Source: Rhodothermales bacterium (lineage in GTDB: Bacteria; Bacteroidota; Rhodothermia; Rhodothermales; JABDKH01). Taken from it: a stretch of DNA of 53,765 nt. How positions within the stretch are numbered: position 1 is the stretch's first letter; each line of letters begins with the position of its first letter. The translations under genes and the position numbers were made by a program. The notes under the pieces are model-generated. The model had not been told where the DNA came from, searched no databases, and saw only the letters and a program-made list of their open reading frames with translations. Where the stretch lies: positions 1-53,765 of the forward strand of contig JABDKO010000162.1 of NCBI GenBank assembly GCA_013002165.1, given 5' to 3'. Positions 33,742 through 43,513 of this stretch are shown piece by piece.

Positions 33742-34371
33742 TTGAAACCATTTCAGCTGCCGCCGCTCGACACCGATTTTGTTAACACGCCCCGTGGCGT
33801 GCTGACTCCGGGTGGCCTGTTGTTTCACGTTGGGATAGATGAGTTGAATTCGTGGGCAGGCGAGCTGTTCAAGCATGTGTCGCTTCGCGAATTGCTTGCC
33901 GGTGTTTCGGCATGGCAGTCTGTTCCTGTGAGCCTTGTACTCTGGCTGACTCCCGTTTTAATGTTCTGGTTTAATCCATGGATTGTTGCGGCCGCGGCGC
34001 TGGTGAGTGTACCACTTCTGCGCGCCGTATTGCCACCCTTGATCAATCCGCCGTTCGTCAGTCTTGGCAGATACCTCAATCTTGTCGGCATACAGGGCCT
34101 GTATTACATCGCGTTCCTGACTGTTCTTTCCCGGATGACCAGCGCGGTCCACGTTCTTGTCGCACTGGGAATATATGTTCTCTTGCGCTCGAGGCTTGTC
34201 GATCCGTTGTTTGCGAAAATCGGTGACTGGATTGGTAGTCGACTGTACCGGCTAGCTCCTGTTGATGTAGCTCTTCGAACACTGATAATAAACAGTGCCG
34301 CGCAGTATGGAATTCAGCTTGAAGGACACGAAAAATTCGGCACGCGAGGGCGTCTATTCTCGATTGTTTAA
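33742..34371 (+). CDS. Unknown membrane protein at the head of the menaquinone operon
   Basis: A 209-residue protein that I do not recognise. About four or five hydrophobic segments are visible (VSLVLWLTPVLMFWF, PWIVAAAALVSVPLLRAVL, LVGIQGLYYIAFLTVLS, VHVLVALGIYVLL), with a conserved-looking NPPFVSLGRYLNL between them. The start is taken as the TTG at 33742 and is weakly supported. The 3' end overlaps the menF start region, and the tight link to six men genes suggests a role in quinone synthesis or use, which is only inference from position. Confidence 0.6.
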   Translation: MKPFQLPPLDTDFVNTPRGVLTPGGLLFHVGIDELNSWAGELFKHVSLRELLAGVSAWQSVPVSLVLWLTPVLMFWFNPWIVAAAALVSVPLLRAVLPPLINPPFVSLGRYLNLVGIQGLYYIAFLTVLSRMTSAVHVLVALGIYVLLRSRLVDPLFAKIGDWIGSRLYRLAPVDVALRTLIINSAAQYGIQLEGHEKFGTRGRLFSIV

Positions 34372-35782
34372 AGTATCGAACATAGAAATCGTACATGAGA
34401 CCACAGACTCTGATGTTCTGTCAGGTCTGGTCTCAGACCGCGTTCGCGCCCTGTCTGTTTACAATGGCAGAAGCAGTGCTGAACGAATCGTACAAGTATC
34501 CATTTCAGTGCCCGCGACGGATCCGCTTGAATGGCTCTCAAAAGTCGAGACAGATCATGCCACGTTCTGGAGTTCCAGAGACTCACAATTTGCTGCTGCA
34601 GGAGCAGAGTATGCGTTGAAACTCTCCGGTGAAACGGACTTCTTCACATCAGCAGATCGCGAGAGGATGACCGGGCTGCTCGCTGAGGCGGATGGTGACG
34701 TCCGATTTTATGGCGGACTTCGGTTCAATCCGGCCGGCGATGTCGGTGCTGAGTGGGAGCCATTCAACAGCTATTCTTTCGTGATACCCAGGTTTGAACT
34801 GTTGCATCGCGATGGCACGTCTCGTTTCAAAGTCAATCTGCTTCTTCCGGATGATTTCGACGTAATCGATGAGATAGTCGAGGCGATACCGCACATGCTC
34901 GCGCAGATTGATCGACACCCTGACAGTGAGTCAAAAGCCACCGTCCGCGTGGCAAGCCGCACTGATCATCCGAACCGCCGCGGCTGGAAGAAAAACATCG
35001 ACTGGGCATTGTCGGCGTTTTCTCGATCCAGGCTGGGGAAGGTCGTGCTTGCACGACGTTCAGTCTACGCTCTGGACGAAACGCTCGATGGCGCTCGCGC
35101 GCTCGCAATGCTCAAGCAGGAAACCCCCGACTGCTTTCATTTCCTTTTTTCGCCGGTGCACGGAACTGCGTTTGTCGGTGCCTCACCGGAAAGATTGCTT
35201 TCGATACAGGATAGGAAAGTAGTGAGCGAGGCGGTGGCCGGGACACGGCCGCGAGGAATAGATGAGTCAAATGACGCTCGACTACGGGATGAGCTTCTCC
35301 ATTCAGAAAAGGATCAGAGGGAGCATCAGTTTGTCCGCATGACTATCAAGGATACGCTGAGTAATTACTGCGACGTGCTGCTCGTTGACAATGAGGCCAA
35401 GGAGATGATCCTCAGTCGCGGTAGACATCTCGTTTCGCATATTGAAGGCATCTTGCGAAGAGAGACCGACACGTTGAATGTTATCAGGGATCTGCATCCG
35501 ACTGCGGCGGTCGGCGGCTATCCGACAAGTGACGCCATGGACGTGATCGAGGGTCTGGAACCGTTTGATCGGGGATGGTATGCGGGGCCGGTCGGCTGGA
35601 TCGGTGCAGCGAGTGCAGAGTTCGCAGTCGCAATCCGGAGCGGACTTATCATTGATCGCGAGCTTTCGTTGTACACTGGAGCCGGCATCGTAGGCGGTTC
35701 CAATGCTGATAGCGAGTGGAACGAAATAGAGCAGAAACTGCAGGATTTTGTTCAGGTCTTCGGTCTTGACGAATCCTCTTGA
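34364..35782 (+). CDS. menF: Isochorismate synthase
   Basis: About 472 residues; converts chorismate to isochorismate in the first step of menaquinone synthesis. The C-terminal half holds the chorismate-binding fold: KVVLARRSVYAL, FVGASPERLLSI, VSEAVAGTRPRG, HPTAAVGGYP and WYAGPVGWIG. The N-terminal third is diverged. The start is uncertain: the TTG at 34364 overlaps the upstream gene by eight bases, while ATG 34307 or GTG 34295 would overlap it by 65-77 bases. It overlaps menD by 17 bases, a sign of translational coupling. Confidence 0.92.
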   Translation: MFKVSNIEIVHETTDSDVLSGLVSDRVRALSVYNGRSSAERIVQVSISVPATDPLEWLSKVETDHATFWSSRDSQFAAAGAEYALKLSGETDFFTSADRERMTGLLAEADGDVRFYGGLRFNPAGDVGAEWEPFNSYSFVIPRFELLHRDGTSRFKVNLLLPDDFDVIDEIVEAIPHMLAQIDRHPDSESKATVRVASRTDHPNRRGWKKNIDWALSAFSRSRLGKVVLARRSVYALDETLDGARALAMLKQETPDCFHFLFSPVHGTAFVGASPERLLSIQDRKVVSEAVAGTRPRGIDESNDARLRDELLHSEKDQREHQFVRMTIKDTLSNYCDVLLVDNEAKEMILSRGRHLVSHIEGILRRETDTLNVIRDLHPTAAVGGYPTSDAMDVIEGLEPFDRGWYAGPVGWIGAASAEFAVAIRSGLIIDRELSLYTGAGIVGGSNADSEWNEIEQKLQDFVQVFGLDESS

Positions 35783-37508
35783 CAACATCGCCCAAACGTG
35801 GGCTCGACAGATTGTCCGGCAGCTGGTTGCGTCGGGTGTGAAACACTTTTTTGTTTCGCCGGGGTCGCGTTCTACTCCTCTGGTTTTAGCTATTCTCGAA
35901 TCTGAAATCTCCTGTACGGTACACTACGACGAGAGGGGATCTGCATTTGCGGCAGTTGGTTTTGCTCGATCCAGTGGTAGTCCCGCAGCGTGGGTCACGA
36001 CCTCGGGTACGGCAGTCGCCAATGGCTTTCCCTCAGTAGTTGAGGCAGCCGAAAGTAGAGTTCCGTTAGTGTTGCTGACAGCAGATCGCCCACCGGAACT
36101 CCGCTACTCCGGCGCGAACCAGACGATTGACCAGGTTAAGATCTTCGGATCCTATGTTCGGGCATTCGTAGATGTGCCGGCGCCGGATCCGCAGATATCC
36201 ATGATGGATTTGCACCAGATGGTTTCGGGTGCACTCCAGGCCGCCGTTTATCCCGTTCCGGGCCCGGTACATATCAACTGCATGTTTCGGAAACCGTTGG
36301 AACCGCAGGACGGGCAGAATAGAGTATCGCAAAACCCCGGTCACGACCTGCTTCAACCGGCATTCGTTCCACCGAGACTCTCGCCGGACGACGAGACTGT
36401 ATTGCAGTTGAGTGACGCCTTGAAGCGCTCGAAACGGCCCATGATTGCCGTCGGTACCACGCACGGACCGGAAGAAGCAAAAGCTATTGTCGCACTGTCC
36501 AGGACCGTCAACAGCCCCGTGCTGGCTGACATCAGGAGCGGGCTGCGAGACTCCGAATACATGGAGTCGGATCGGGTTGTCGGCAGTCACGAACTTATCC
36601 TCAAGTCTGCATCCGACAAACTCGAGCGACCAGATCTTCTGATTGAAGTGGGCGAGCGCCTGACCTCTTCGGCATTCTATACCTATTCGGCGGATGATAG
36701 GATTGAGCGGTTCCACGTTTCGCCGGCTTCGGAAAAGGTGAATCCATCTCGAGTTCGGCAGCACAGTATTATCTGCGACGTGTCGATTCTGATGGAAAAA
36801 CTGGACGCCGGGGGAGCAGCATCGCACCCTGACTCCGCTGATTACGCGTCTTGCTGGATTTCTGCTTCAAAACGTATCAGCGATGTGCTCGATAAGCACC
36901 GTGCTGTCACTACAAATTTAACGGAGCCGTCTGTCGCTCGTGCTCTCTCGGTGCTGACGCCGCACGGATTCAATATTCTTGCAGCGAGCAGCATGCCTGT
37001 GCGGGATATGGATAGTTTCAGCGCGGGCCTTTCGGAGCCGCACTGTTTCTTTGCGAATCGTGGTGCCAGTGGAATTGACGGATTAATCGCAACGGCTTTC
37101 GGATTATCACGAGGGAATGGCAATCCCACCGCTGTACTGATCGGCGACCTGGCACTTTTACATGATTTGAATTCACTGGGGTTGTTGAACAATGATGTTC
37201 ACGTCATTATTGTTACGATCAATAACAACGGCGGTGGTATCTTTTCATTCCTGCCGATCGCAGAACACGAACGATACTTTGAACGTGGGTTCGGAACCCC
37301 TCACGGTCTCGGTTTTCGCCAGGCGGCGGATATGTTCGGGCTTCGATACGAAAACCCGCAAACGCTTGCAGAGTTCAAGCATGTGTATGCTGAAGCGGTC
37401 GATAAGAAGGGCGTTTACCTGATAGAGATAGTAACAGACAGAAAAGAAAACATGCATGTCCACAATGGAATCATTGAGGACTGTCGCAGGGCACTCACGG
37501 AGTCCTGA
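35766..37508 (+). CDS. menD: SEPHCHC synthase (MenD)
   Basis: About 580 residues; a thiamine-diphosphate enzyme that joins 2-oxoglutarate and isochorismate. The N-terminus has FFVSPGSRSTPLVLAI, typical of MenD, and HYDERGSAFAAVGFARSSG. The C-terminal domain has the ThDP-binding run GDLALLHDLN (about residue 459 onward) then NNNGGGIFSFLP. The start is either TTG 35766 (MTNPLDNIAQTWA, which fits the family best) or TTG 35748. It follows menF with an overlap and precedes menB by 30 bases. Confidence 0.95.
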   Translation: MTNPLDNIAQTWARQIVRQLVASGVKHFFVSPGSRSTPLVLAILESEISCTVHYDERGSAFAAVGFARSSGSPAAWVTTSGTAVANGFPSVVEAAESRVPLVLLTADRPPELRYSGANQTIDQVKIFGSYVRAFVDVPAPDPQISMMDLHQMVSGALQAAVYPVPGPVHINCMFRKPLEPQDGQNRVSQNPGHDLLQPAFVPPRLSPDDETVLQLSDALKRSKRPMIAVGTTHGPEEAKAIVALSRTVNSPVLADIRSGLRDSEYMESDRVVGSHELILKSASDKLERPDLLIEVGERLTSSAFYTYSADDRIERFHVSPASEKVNPSRVRQHSIICDVSILMEKLDAGGAASHPDSADYASCWISASKRISDVLDKHRAVTTNLTEPSVARALSVLTPHGFNILAASSMPVRDMDSFSAGLSEPHCFFANRGASGIDGLIATAFGLSRGNGNPTAVLIGDLALLHDLNSLGLLNNDVHVIIVTINNNGGGIFSFLPIAEHERYFERGFGTPHGLGFRQAADMFGLRYENPQTLAEFKHVYAEAVDKKGVYLIEIVTDRKENMHVHNGIIEDCRRALTES

Positions 37509-37538
37509 CAATTAATCCAACCTAGAAGACCAAGAACC

Positions 37539-38366
37539 ATGGCAGTAATTGAGTGGCAAAGTGCCGGAGAGTACACGGATATCAAATACGACAAGGCAGA
37601 GGGGATAGCAAAGATTACTATCAACCGGCCGGAGGTACGTAATGCGTTCCGTCCATTGACCGTCAAAGAGATGCGCCAGGCGCTCGATGATGCTCGGGAC
37701 GATCATCGGATAGGTGTTATCATTCTTACCGGTGAGGGTCCTGAAGCGTTCTGTTCCGGAGGCGACCAGCGAATACGCGGCGATGCGGGTTACAAGGAAG
37801 CAAATGATCCTGGTGTCATGCGTCTGAATGTGCTTGATTTCCAGCGAGAGATCCGTCGTTGTCCGAAGCCCGTTATTGCAATGGTAGCCGGATGGGCTGT
37901 CGGCGGTGGACATGTGCTGCACGTTATCTGCGACCTCACAATCGCCGCCGAAAATGCTCGGTTTATGCAAACCGGTCCGAGGGTAGGTTCGTTCGATGGC
38001 GGATACGGGGCGAGCTACCTTGCTCGCATCGTCGGTCAGAAAAAGGCCCGGGAGATCTGGTTCCTGTGTCGACCTTACGATGCTGCTGAAGCCGAGAAAA
38101 TGGGACTGGTAAATAAGGTTGTGCCGCTCGAAAAACTCGAGGAAGAGACTGTGGACTGGTGCCGTACCATTCTGGAGAACTCTCAGATTGCAATACGTTG
38201 TCTCAAGGCAGGCCTGAACGCCGACTGCGACGGTCAGGCAGGTTTGCAGGAGCTCGCTGGAAATGCGACCATGCTGTTCTACATGACGGAAGAAGGTCAG
38301 GAAGGCAAGAACGCATTCCTGGAAAAAAGGAAGCCTGATTTTGGGAAATTCCCCTATCGCCCGTAG
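37539..38366 (+). CDS. menB: 1,4-dihydroxy-2-naphthoyl-CoA synthase
   Basis: A 275-residue crotonase-fold enzyme that closes the second ring, turning o-succinylbenzoyl-CoA into DHNA-Co[32 protein letters not shown] and [21 protein letters not shown] mark the family, and the [15 protein letters not shown] segment supplies the MenB-type active site. Length is typical. Order in the operon is menD-menB-menA. A long open frame on the opposite strand is a shadow. Confidence 0.97.
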   Translation: MAVIEWQSAGEYTDIKYDKAEGIAKITINRPEVRNAFRPLTVKEMRQALDDARDDHRIGVIILTGEGPEAFCSGGDQRIRGDAGYKEANDPGVMRLNVLDFQREIRRCPKPVIAMVAGWAVGGGHVLHVICDLTIAAENARFMQTGPRVGSFDGGYGASYLARIVGQKKAREIWFLCRPYDAAEAEKMGLVNKVVPLEKLEEETVDWCRTILENSQIAIRCLKAGLNADCDGQAGLQELAGNATMLFYMTEEGQEGKNAFLEKRKPDFGKFPYRP

Positions 38367-38384
38367 ATCGAGGACAACGCTATT

Positions 38385-39257
38385 GTGGTCAGGTACTGGA
38401 TAGAGGCATTCCGTCCCAAAACACTCCCTGCTGCTGCTGCACCGGTCGTTGTCGGGACGGCCCTTGCCCTCGGAGACGGTGTTGTCCATTGGGTGTCGGC
38501 CTTCCTTGCTTTGATGTCCGCTTTGTTGATTCAAGTCGGCACAAATCTGTTTAATGATTACGCAGATTTTCAAAAGGGGGCTGATACAGATTCTCGCATC
38601 GGGCCGCTACGTGTTACACAGGCAGGGCTAATCAAGCCTCGATCAGTCTTGATCGGTGCCATAATTGCCTTCATCTTGTCGGCGGTGTCAGGTGCATACC
38701 TGATGTACAGGGGCGGGCTTCCGATAGTCATAATTGGTGTCGTCTCGATCTGCTGCGGATTTCTTTACACGGGGACACGATACTCTCTTTCCTATACCGG
38801 ACTTGCGGATTTATTCGTTCTGATCTTCTTTGGACCTGTTGCCGTGGCAGGCACCTACTACGTCCAGGCTCTGTCAGTAAGTAGTCTCGAAATCATTGCA
38901 GGTCTGTCACCGGGTCTGCTCGCTACGGCGATCCTTCTTGTCAACAACATTCGCGATGTCGAAGAGGACCGATTGGCCAACAAGAACACACTGATTGTTC
39001 GAAGCAGCATTAAAACAGGTTATGCCGCTTACCTCATCGCTATCATTGTTGCTGGCGCCATCCCGGTTGTTCTTTCGGTGATGGGGCTCGGACCACCGTG
39101 GGGTTTGCTTGCCGGAATCGTGGTCGTGCCGGGCGCGTTTCTTTTTGCTCGTCTTAGGTCGGCCGAGACCGGTGATGCCTACAACAAAGTACTTGCAGCA
39201 ACAGCGAAGCTGTTGCTGCTCTATGCTGTCCTTTTCGCAGTCGGATGGAATATCTAG
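38385..39257 (+). CDS. menA: 1,4-dihydroxy-2-naphthoate polyprenyltransferase
   Basis: A 290-residue UbiA-family membrane enzyme that attaches the polyprenyl tail to DHNA to give demethylmenaquinone. The substrate motif NLFNDYADFQKGADTD (about residues 53-68) is the MenA form of the first aspartate-rich site, and NNIRDVEEDRLANKNT the second. About eight hydrophobic helices are visible. The start is a GTG at 38385, 18 bases after menB. Confidence 0.95.
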   Translation: MVRYWIEAFRPKTLPAAAAPVVVGTALALGDGVVHWVSAFLALMSALLIQVGTNLFNDYADFQKGADTDSRIGPLRVTQAGLIKPRSVLIGAIIAFILSAVSGAYLMYRGGLPIVIIGVVSICCGFLYTGTRYSLSYTGLADLFVLIFFGPVAVAGTYYVQALSVSSLEIIAGLSPGLLATAILLVNNIRDVEEDRLANKNTLIVRSSIKTGYAAYLIAIIVAGAIPVVLSVMGLGPPWGLLAGIVVVPGAFLFARLRSAETGDAYNKVLAATAKLLLLYAVLFAVGWNI

Positions 39258-39264
39258 CACATCC

Positions 39265-40287
39265 ATGATGGATTCTTCTGCAATCATGTGGTTTCGGTTC
39301 AGGGTACCTCTCCGCAGGCCACTGACTGTCGGTGGTCAGACACTTTCATTCAGGGAGTGTCTCGTGGTGCGCCTGATGTCCGATGATGGTGCCGCGGGCT
39401 GGGGGGAGGCTGCACCGTTGCCCGGATTTCATGGTTGGTGTACCATTGAAGAGCTCATAGAGCACGCTCATAACGCAGGTAAATCGTTTGATGCGTCGCG
39501 CCTGCTCGTATCGCCACCTTCAGTTCGTTTTGCGATGTCGTCGGCTGAGGCATGGTTGCTGCACGATAGCCAAACGGATACGGCAGACGTATCGCGCGAG
39601 GTAAAAGCAACGCTCCTCATCAACAGGGATAATCATTCCCTGGAATCACTGCAGCAGGCGATGAAGTATAGCTGTATCAAGGTCAAGGTCGGGAGCGATC
39701 CGGTTGCAGACGCCACTTTTGTCAGGGAGTTGAGGGATGCAATTGGTCCCGAGCCGAAACTGCGTGCGGATGCCAACCGTCGGTGGAATCTGAATCAGGC
39801 AATAGAGTTTGGTCAAGCCGTCGGAAATGAAATGCTCGAGTTCCTTGAGGAACCGTGTGACAATCCGGACAATTTCGAGGTACTTCGCAATGAAACCGGT
39901 TTGAGAATTGCGGCCGATGAATCGGTCCAGGATGCCGGAGATTCGTCAGCGATCGAACGCATTCTTGACGTCAGTGATTATCTCGTAATCAAGCCGACGA
40001 TGATTGGTAGTCTGGACAGGTGCCGGGAACTGGCACAGCGGGCATATTCGCGTGGCGCCGGCGTTGTTGTCAGCAGTGCGTACGAGACCGGTGTCGGTAT
40101 GCGCGGATTGCTTCTGCTAATTCTATCGTTAAAGGGGACAGATCCTGCCCCCGGGTTAGGCACATACAACTTGATTGCCGACGATATCCTGGAAAGTCGC
40201 CTGCCCATACAGGGTTCGTCATTCGATCTGCAGTCTGCGCTGCGCCACGTCAATGTTGATACGGCATCCCTGGAGCGAATAGCATGA
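39265..40287 (+). CDS. menC: o-Succinylbenzoate synthase
   Basis: About 340 residues; an enolase-superfamily enzyme that dehydrates SHCHC to o-succinylbenzoate. The catalytic Lys pair lies in CIKVKVG; metal ligands follow in RADANRRW, LEFLEEP and IAADES, and the second-side Lys in LVIKPTMIG. The start is uncertain: ATG 39265, 39268 or 39286 are all possible, the last giving MWFRFRVPLRRPLT, which aligns best with the fold. Longer starts would overlap menA heavily. It overlaps menE as ATGA. Confidence 0.93.
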   Translation: MMDSSAIMWFRFRVPLRRPLTVGGQTLSFRECLVVRLMSDDGAAGWGEAAPLPGFHGWCTIEELIEHAHNAGKSFDASRLLVSPPSVRFAMSSAEAWLLHDSQTDTADVSREVKATLLINRDNHSLESLQQAMKYSCIKVKVGSDPVADATFVRELRDAIGPEPKLRADANRRWNLNQAIEFGQAVGNEMLEFLEEPCDNPDNFEVLRNETGLRIAADESVQDAGDSSAIERILDVSDYLVIKPTMIGSLDRCRELAQRAYSRGAGVVVSSAYETGVGMRGLLLLILSLKGTDPAPGLGTYNLIADDILESRLPIQGSSFDLQSALRHVNVDTASLERIA

Positions 40288-41666
40288 CTGTGCCTGATCC
40301 GATACGTGTCCATGCAGGTGTTACTCCCGATGTGGTCGCCGTTGTTGCACCCGATAGAGAGCTTACATATGTGGAGCTGGACACTGCCATCAACCATTGT
40401 ACTGCCTATATCCAATCGTTGTCTGTCGCGTCGGGACAATGTGTTGGATTCGTAGCCGGACCGGATGTACTGAAGACGATCGTTACTCTTTTTGCGATTC
40501 TTCGGTGTGGAGCGGTGGCGTTTCCAGTCAGTCACCGGTTACCACCGTCTGTCCGAACGGATTATACCGAAGCGGCTGATTGTGCAGCAGTCATTACTCC
40601 GGACGAAGTTGTTGTAACCACGGAGTCCCCGGATGATGTCACCGTGCCTCCGGGTGTTGTCCAACTCGACGATTCCGCGCGCGCCACAATTCTGGCAACG
40701 TCTGGTTCGTCCGGACGGCCTAAACTTGCCGTGCATATGCTCCGGAGTCACCTTTACAGTGCCTGGGACTCTTACGACATGATACCACTTGTACGCGGAG
40801 ACCGATGGCTGTTGACAATACCACTTAATCACGTCGGGGGAATAGCTGTTCTCTTCCGATCATTTCTCGCCGGGTCCACGGTTGTGACTGCCGGTTCGGC
40901 ACCGCTTATGAAGACGATTCGGGACGGCACCATCTCGCATGTGTCGCTGGTGACGACACAGCTCAAGCGACTGCTGGACGAAAACTGGACTTCAGTACCC
41001 GGGACGTTGAGGTCGGTACTGATCGGTGGCAGCGCCGTACCTGATGTGTTGCTGGCACGTGCCGTTGATAGAGGATTGCCGGTACAGGTAACCTACGGGA
41101 TGACGGAGGCCAGCAGTCAGATAGCAACAACAAGGGTATCAGGTGGCGACACACTTTCCGATCCTTCATTGATGCGTCACCTCGCGGTGCGGATTCGCAA
41201 TGGCATCATTGAAATCAGGGGCCCCAACGTGTTCGAGGGATACCTGCTCGACGGGGTAGTAGAAGATCCGCGAGATCGTGAGGGCTGGTTTTCGACAGGC
41301 GACCTTGGCGAGATCACGGAATCCGGACTACGCGTGATCGGTCGTGCCGACAGAATGTTTGTTTCAGGGGGCGAAAATATTCAGCCTGAAGAAATCGAAT
41401 TTCACCTGAACAATATTTCTGGTATCGATCGGGCGGTCGTGGTACCTGTCCCGGACGACGAGTTTGGCTGGCGGCCGTACGCGTTCATCGAGGGGTCTGC
41501 ACGCGCGGATGATGCGGAGCTTTCAAGTCTTCTGGAAGAAAAGCTGCCTCGTTACAAAATTCCGGTTCAGTTCGCTCCAATGCCATCTGCGTATCTCGAT
41601 GTCTCAAAAATAGACCGGGAAGAACTTCAAAATGAGGCTATTCGGCTTCATGATGCAGCCAAATGA
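40284..41666 (+). CDS. menE: o-Succinylbenzoate-CoA ligase
   Basis: A 460-residue acyl-adenylate-forming enzyme that makes o-succinylbenzoyl-CoA. The phosphate-binding motif TSGSSGRPK is at residues 139-147, the adenine-site motif is VTYGMTEASSQ, and the hinge region reads STGDLGE, then GRADRMFVSGGENIQPEEIE. The C-terminal catalytic Lys lies near LPRYKIPVQF. It ends the men operon. menH and the DHNA-CoA thioesterase are not in the window. Confidence 0.95.
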   Translation: MTVPDPIRVHAGVTPDVVAVVAPDRELTYVELDTAINHCTAYIQSLSVASGQCVGFVAGPDVLKTIVTLFAILRCGAVAFPVSHRLPPSVRTDYTEAADCAAVITPDEVVVTTESPDDVTVPPGVVQLDDSARATILATSGSSGRPKLAVHMLRSHLYSAWDSYDMIPLVRGDRWLLTIPLNHVGGIAVLFRSFLAGSTVVTAGSAPLMKTIRDGTISHVSLVTTQLKRLLDENWTSVPGTLRSVLIGGSAVPDVLLARAVDRGLPVQVTYGMTEASSQIATTRVSGGDTLSDPSLMRHLAVRIRNGIIEIRGPNVFEGYLLDGVVEDPRDREGWFSTGDLGEITESGLRVIGRADRMFVSGGENIQPEEIEFHLNNISGIDRAVVVPVPDDEFGWRPYAFIEGSARADDAELSSLLEEKLPRYKIPVQFAPMPSAYLDVSKIDREELQNEAIRLHDAAK

Positions 41667-41748
41667 GACAGGCACTTTCTTTGTGTTGTCAGGCTTGAAA
41701 AGAAAAAACAGGGCGTCACATCGGGCTGACAGAAACAGAGTGCACATC

Positions 41749-42354
41749 ATGATAGCTGTAGTCAATATGGACATAGCCGGTCAGCGGCTTAAATTCACAC
41801 CACTCCAGTACAGTAATATTTACAAGCATTTTGAGTGGAACAACGATCCTGAGTTGAATCGCCTCGATAGCGAAATGCCATTCATCGAGGAGGCATTTGG
41901 AGATTTCAAGAAACGATTCGAGGAGATGCTTTATCACCCGCATCCGAACTCTCTCGATTTCGAAATCCATCTCAATGACGGGACGTTGATCGGTGTCGCC
42001 TACATCTCGGATGTTAGTGAGCACAATCGCCACTGCCACGCCAGCTTTACGATCGGCGATCGAAACTTCTGGGGCAAGGGGTATGGCCGTGAAGCAATGG
42101 ACGTGATCCTGGGGTATTGCTTCAACGAACTTGGTATGCACCTGGTGATGACAGATACGTTTGAGTACAATCAGGCATGGAGGCGCCTTGTTGATTGGGC
42201 TGGTTTTGAGCACCAGGGGACTATAAGCGACTATCTATTCCGCGACGGGGAATACTGGAGCAAGGAGATCTATGGAATGGACGAGGGTCGATTTGCCGAA
42301 ATGCGGTCAACGCTGCGCCAGCATCAGGTTCATGCGAACGGAATCGAGCGCTAG
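41749..42354 (+). CDS. GNAT-family acetyltransferase (RimJ/RimL-like)
   Basis: About 201 residues; a GNAT fold with the acetyl-CoA motif NFWGKGYGREAMDVIL and the later NQAWRRLVDWAGFEHQG typical of the Acetyltransf_3 group. The start is taken at ATG 41749 (MIAVVNMDIAG); ATG 41767 is also possible, while the longer frame back to 41632 overlaps menE. It lies 82 bases after menE on the same strand. The substrate is unknown. It converges with the phosphatase gene, 13 bases apart. Confidence 0.85.
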   Translation: MIAVVNMDIAGQRLKFTPLQYSNIYKHFEWNNDPELNRLDSEMPFIEEAFGDFKKRFEEMLYHPHPNSLDFEIHLNDGTLIGVAYISDVSEHNRHCHASFTIGDRNFWGKGYGREAMDVILGYCFNELGMHLVMTDTFEYNQAWRRLVDWAGFEHQGTISDYLFRDGEYWSKEIYGMDEGRFAEMRSTLRQHQVHANGIER

Positions 42355-42359
42355 CGCTC
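42346..42359. other. Perfect 14-base palindrome at a convergent gene boundary
   Basis: GAGCGCTAGCGCTC contains the GNAT stop codon and lies between two convergent genes. A very short GC-rich hairpin or a protein-binding site is possible; there is no T-run on either side. Confidence 0.4.
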
Positions 42360-42367
42360 CGCTGCAA

Positions 42368-43513
42368 TCAACCAGCGTTGGCGAAAGGTGCGAACCAGTT
42401 GAGTCCTGTGCGCTGAAGCCAGAATACAAGGATGTCGTCGGCAAATTCAGGCGTCCCGCTGCTGCTCAGGATTGATGTAAGAAGTTCATCAATAGGGTCA
42501 TCCTTTCCTGCGACACGCGATGCGTGATCAAGAATACCCTGCTCTCCAACCATTTTTCCGCCTGAGAGAACCTGCTCTGAGAGACCGTCCGTATACGCAA
42601 CGAACGACATGTTCTCTTTCAGCTCTATGACGGTATCCTTGAAGTCAGTTTCGTGATCGAGACCGAGGATGAGGTCGCTGTGTTCAACTACGGACGAACT
42701 ATCCGGACCAATAATAACAGGTCTGCAGTGACCTGCATTTACGTAGGTAATTGTGTTGCTAGCCGGTTCCCACTTGATGAGAAGGAGGGATGCGAAAGTC
42801 TCCTCCATGGTCGAATCGTCAATAAGTGCCTGGTTGACACGGGCCATGAGTTTGGCGGGGGAAGTTGTCGTTGGCAGCATCGCATGGATCGTGCTGCGAA
42901 CATAGCCGAAGAAGCTGAACGCGTAAAACTTGGCCTGCAGTCCTTTTCCCATTACGTCGCCGATAGTGAACAGGTACGTACCGTCACCGACCTCTATCCA
43001 GTCAAACAGATCGCCGCCGCCGTCCTCCTTGGGTGCGTTGCGGAAGAGGATTCGATAATCGTCTACGTTCGGCAGGTTCTTCGGAATAAGCCGCTGCGAG
43101 AAATCCTGGCTTATCCGCGCGTCAAGCTGTGACTTGAATTGCTTGGTTCGTTCGAGAAGTCTGTCGACCCGCTTCAGCAATTGCTCAATGTCAAATGGCT
43201 TTGTAATGTAATCGTCAACACCTGTTCGGAGCCCTTTCGTTCGGCTCTGTTCATCAGCTTTCGCCGTCAGAAAGATGAAGGGGATTGCAGACGTTTCCTT
43301 TTTCGATTGGACTGCATTCTGCAGTGCGAACCCGTCCATCTTTGGCATCATGATGTCAGAGATGATCATGTCGGGAGCACGCTCCTCAATTCTAGCGAGA
43401 GCTTCCTCTCCGTTCGAAGCCGTGCGAACATCGTACTGCTTGCTCAGCCGATATTCGAGAAGCCGCCGAAGCGTATGCTCGTCTTCTACTATGAGGATAG
43501 AATTCTGTCCCAT
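42368..43513 (-). CDS. Response regulator with SpoIIE-type PP2C phosphatase (RsbU-like)
   Basis: A 381-residue two-domain protein. Residues 1-125 are a receiver domain: acidic pair in VEDEH, phospho-acceptor Asp in MIISDIMMPKMDG, and Lys in ITKPFD. After a coiled linker (LLERTKQFKSQLDARI), residues 150-370 are a PP2C/SpoIIE phosphatase with GGGDLFDW, TIGDVMGKG, VAYTDGLSE and FADDILVFW carrying the metal ligands. Phosphorylation by an unknown histidine kinase should control dephosphorylation of the STAS protein encoded upstream. Its start overlaps the kinase gene by 25 bases. Confidence 0.93.
   Translation of the reverse strand: MGQNSILIVEDEHTLRRLLEYRLSKQYDVRTASNGEEALARIEERAPDMIISDIMMPKMDGFALQNAVQSKKETSAIPFIFLTAKADEQSRTKGLRTGVDDYITKPFDIEQLLKRVDRLLERTKQFKSQLDARISQDFSQRLIPKNLPNVDDYRILFRNAPKEDGGGDLFDWIEVGDGTYLFTIGDVMGKGLQAKFYAFSFFGYVRSTIHAMLPTTTSPAKLMARVNQALIDDSTMEETFASLLLIKWEPASNTITYVNAGHCRPVIIGPDSSSVVEHSDLILGLDHETDFKDTVIELKENMSFVAYTDGLSEQVLSGGKMVGEQGILDHASRVAGKDDPIDELLTSILSSSGTPEFADDILVFWLQRTGLNWFAPFANAG

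Noticed and set aside
36066-36827. A 253-codon minus-strand frame opposite menD
   Set aside because: It lies fully inside menD, which has clear ThDP-enzyme motifs; the product is Arg/His/Cys-rich and unrecognisable.
37512-38573. A 353-codon open frame on the minus strand opposite menB
   Set aside because: menB on the plus strand has complete family motifs and fits the operon; the minus-strand product shows no recognisable domain and has shadow-like composition.
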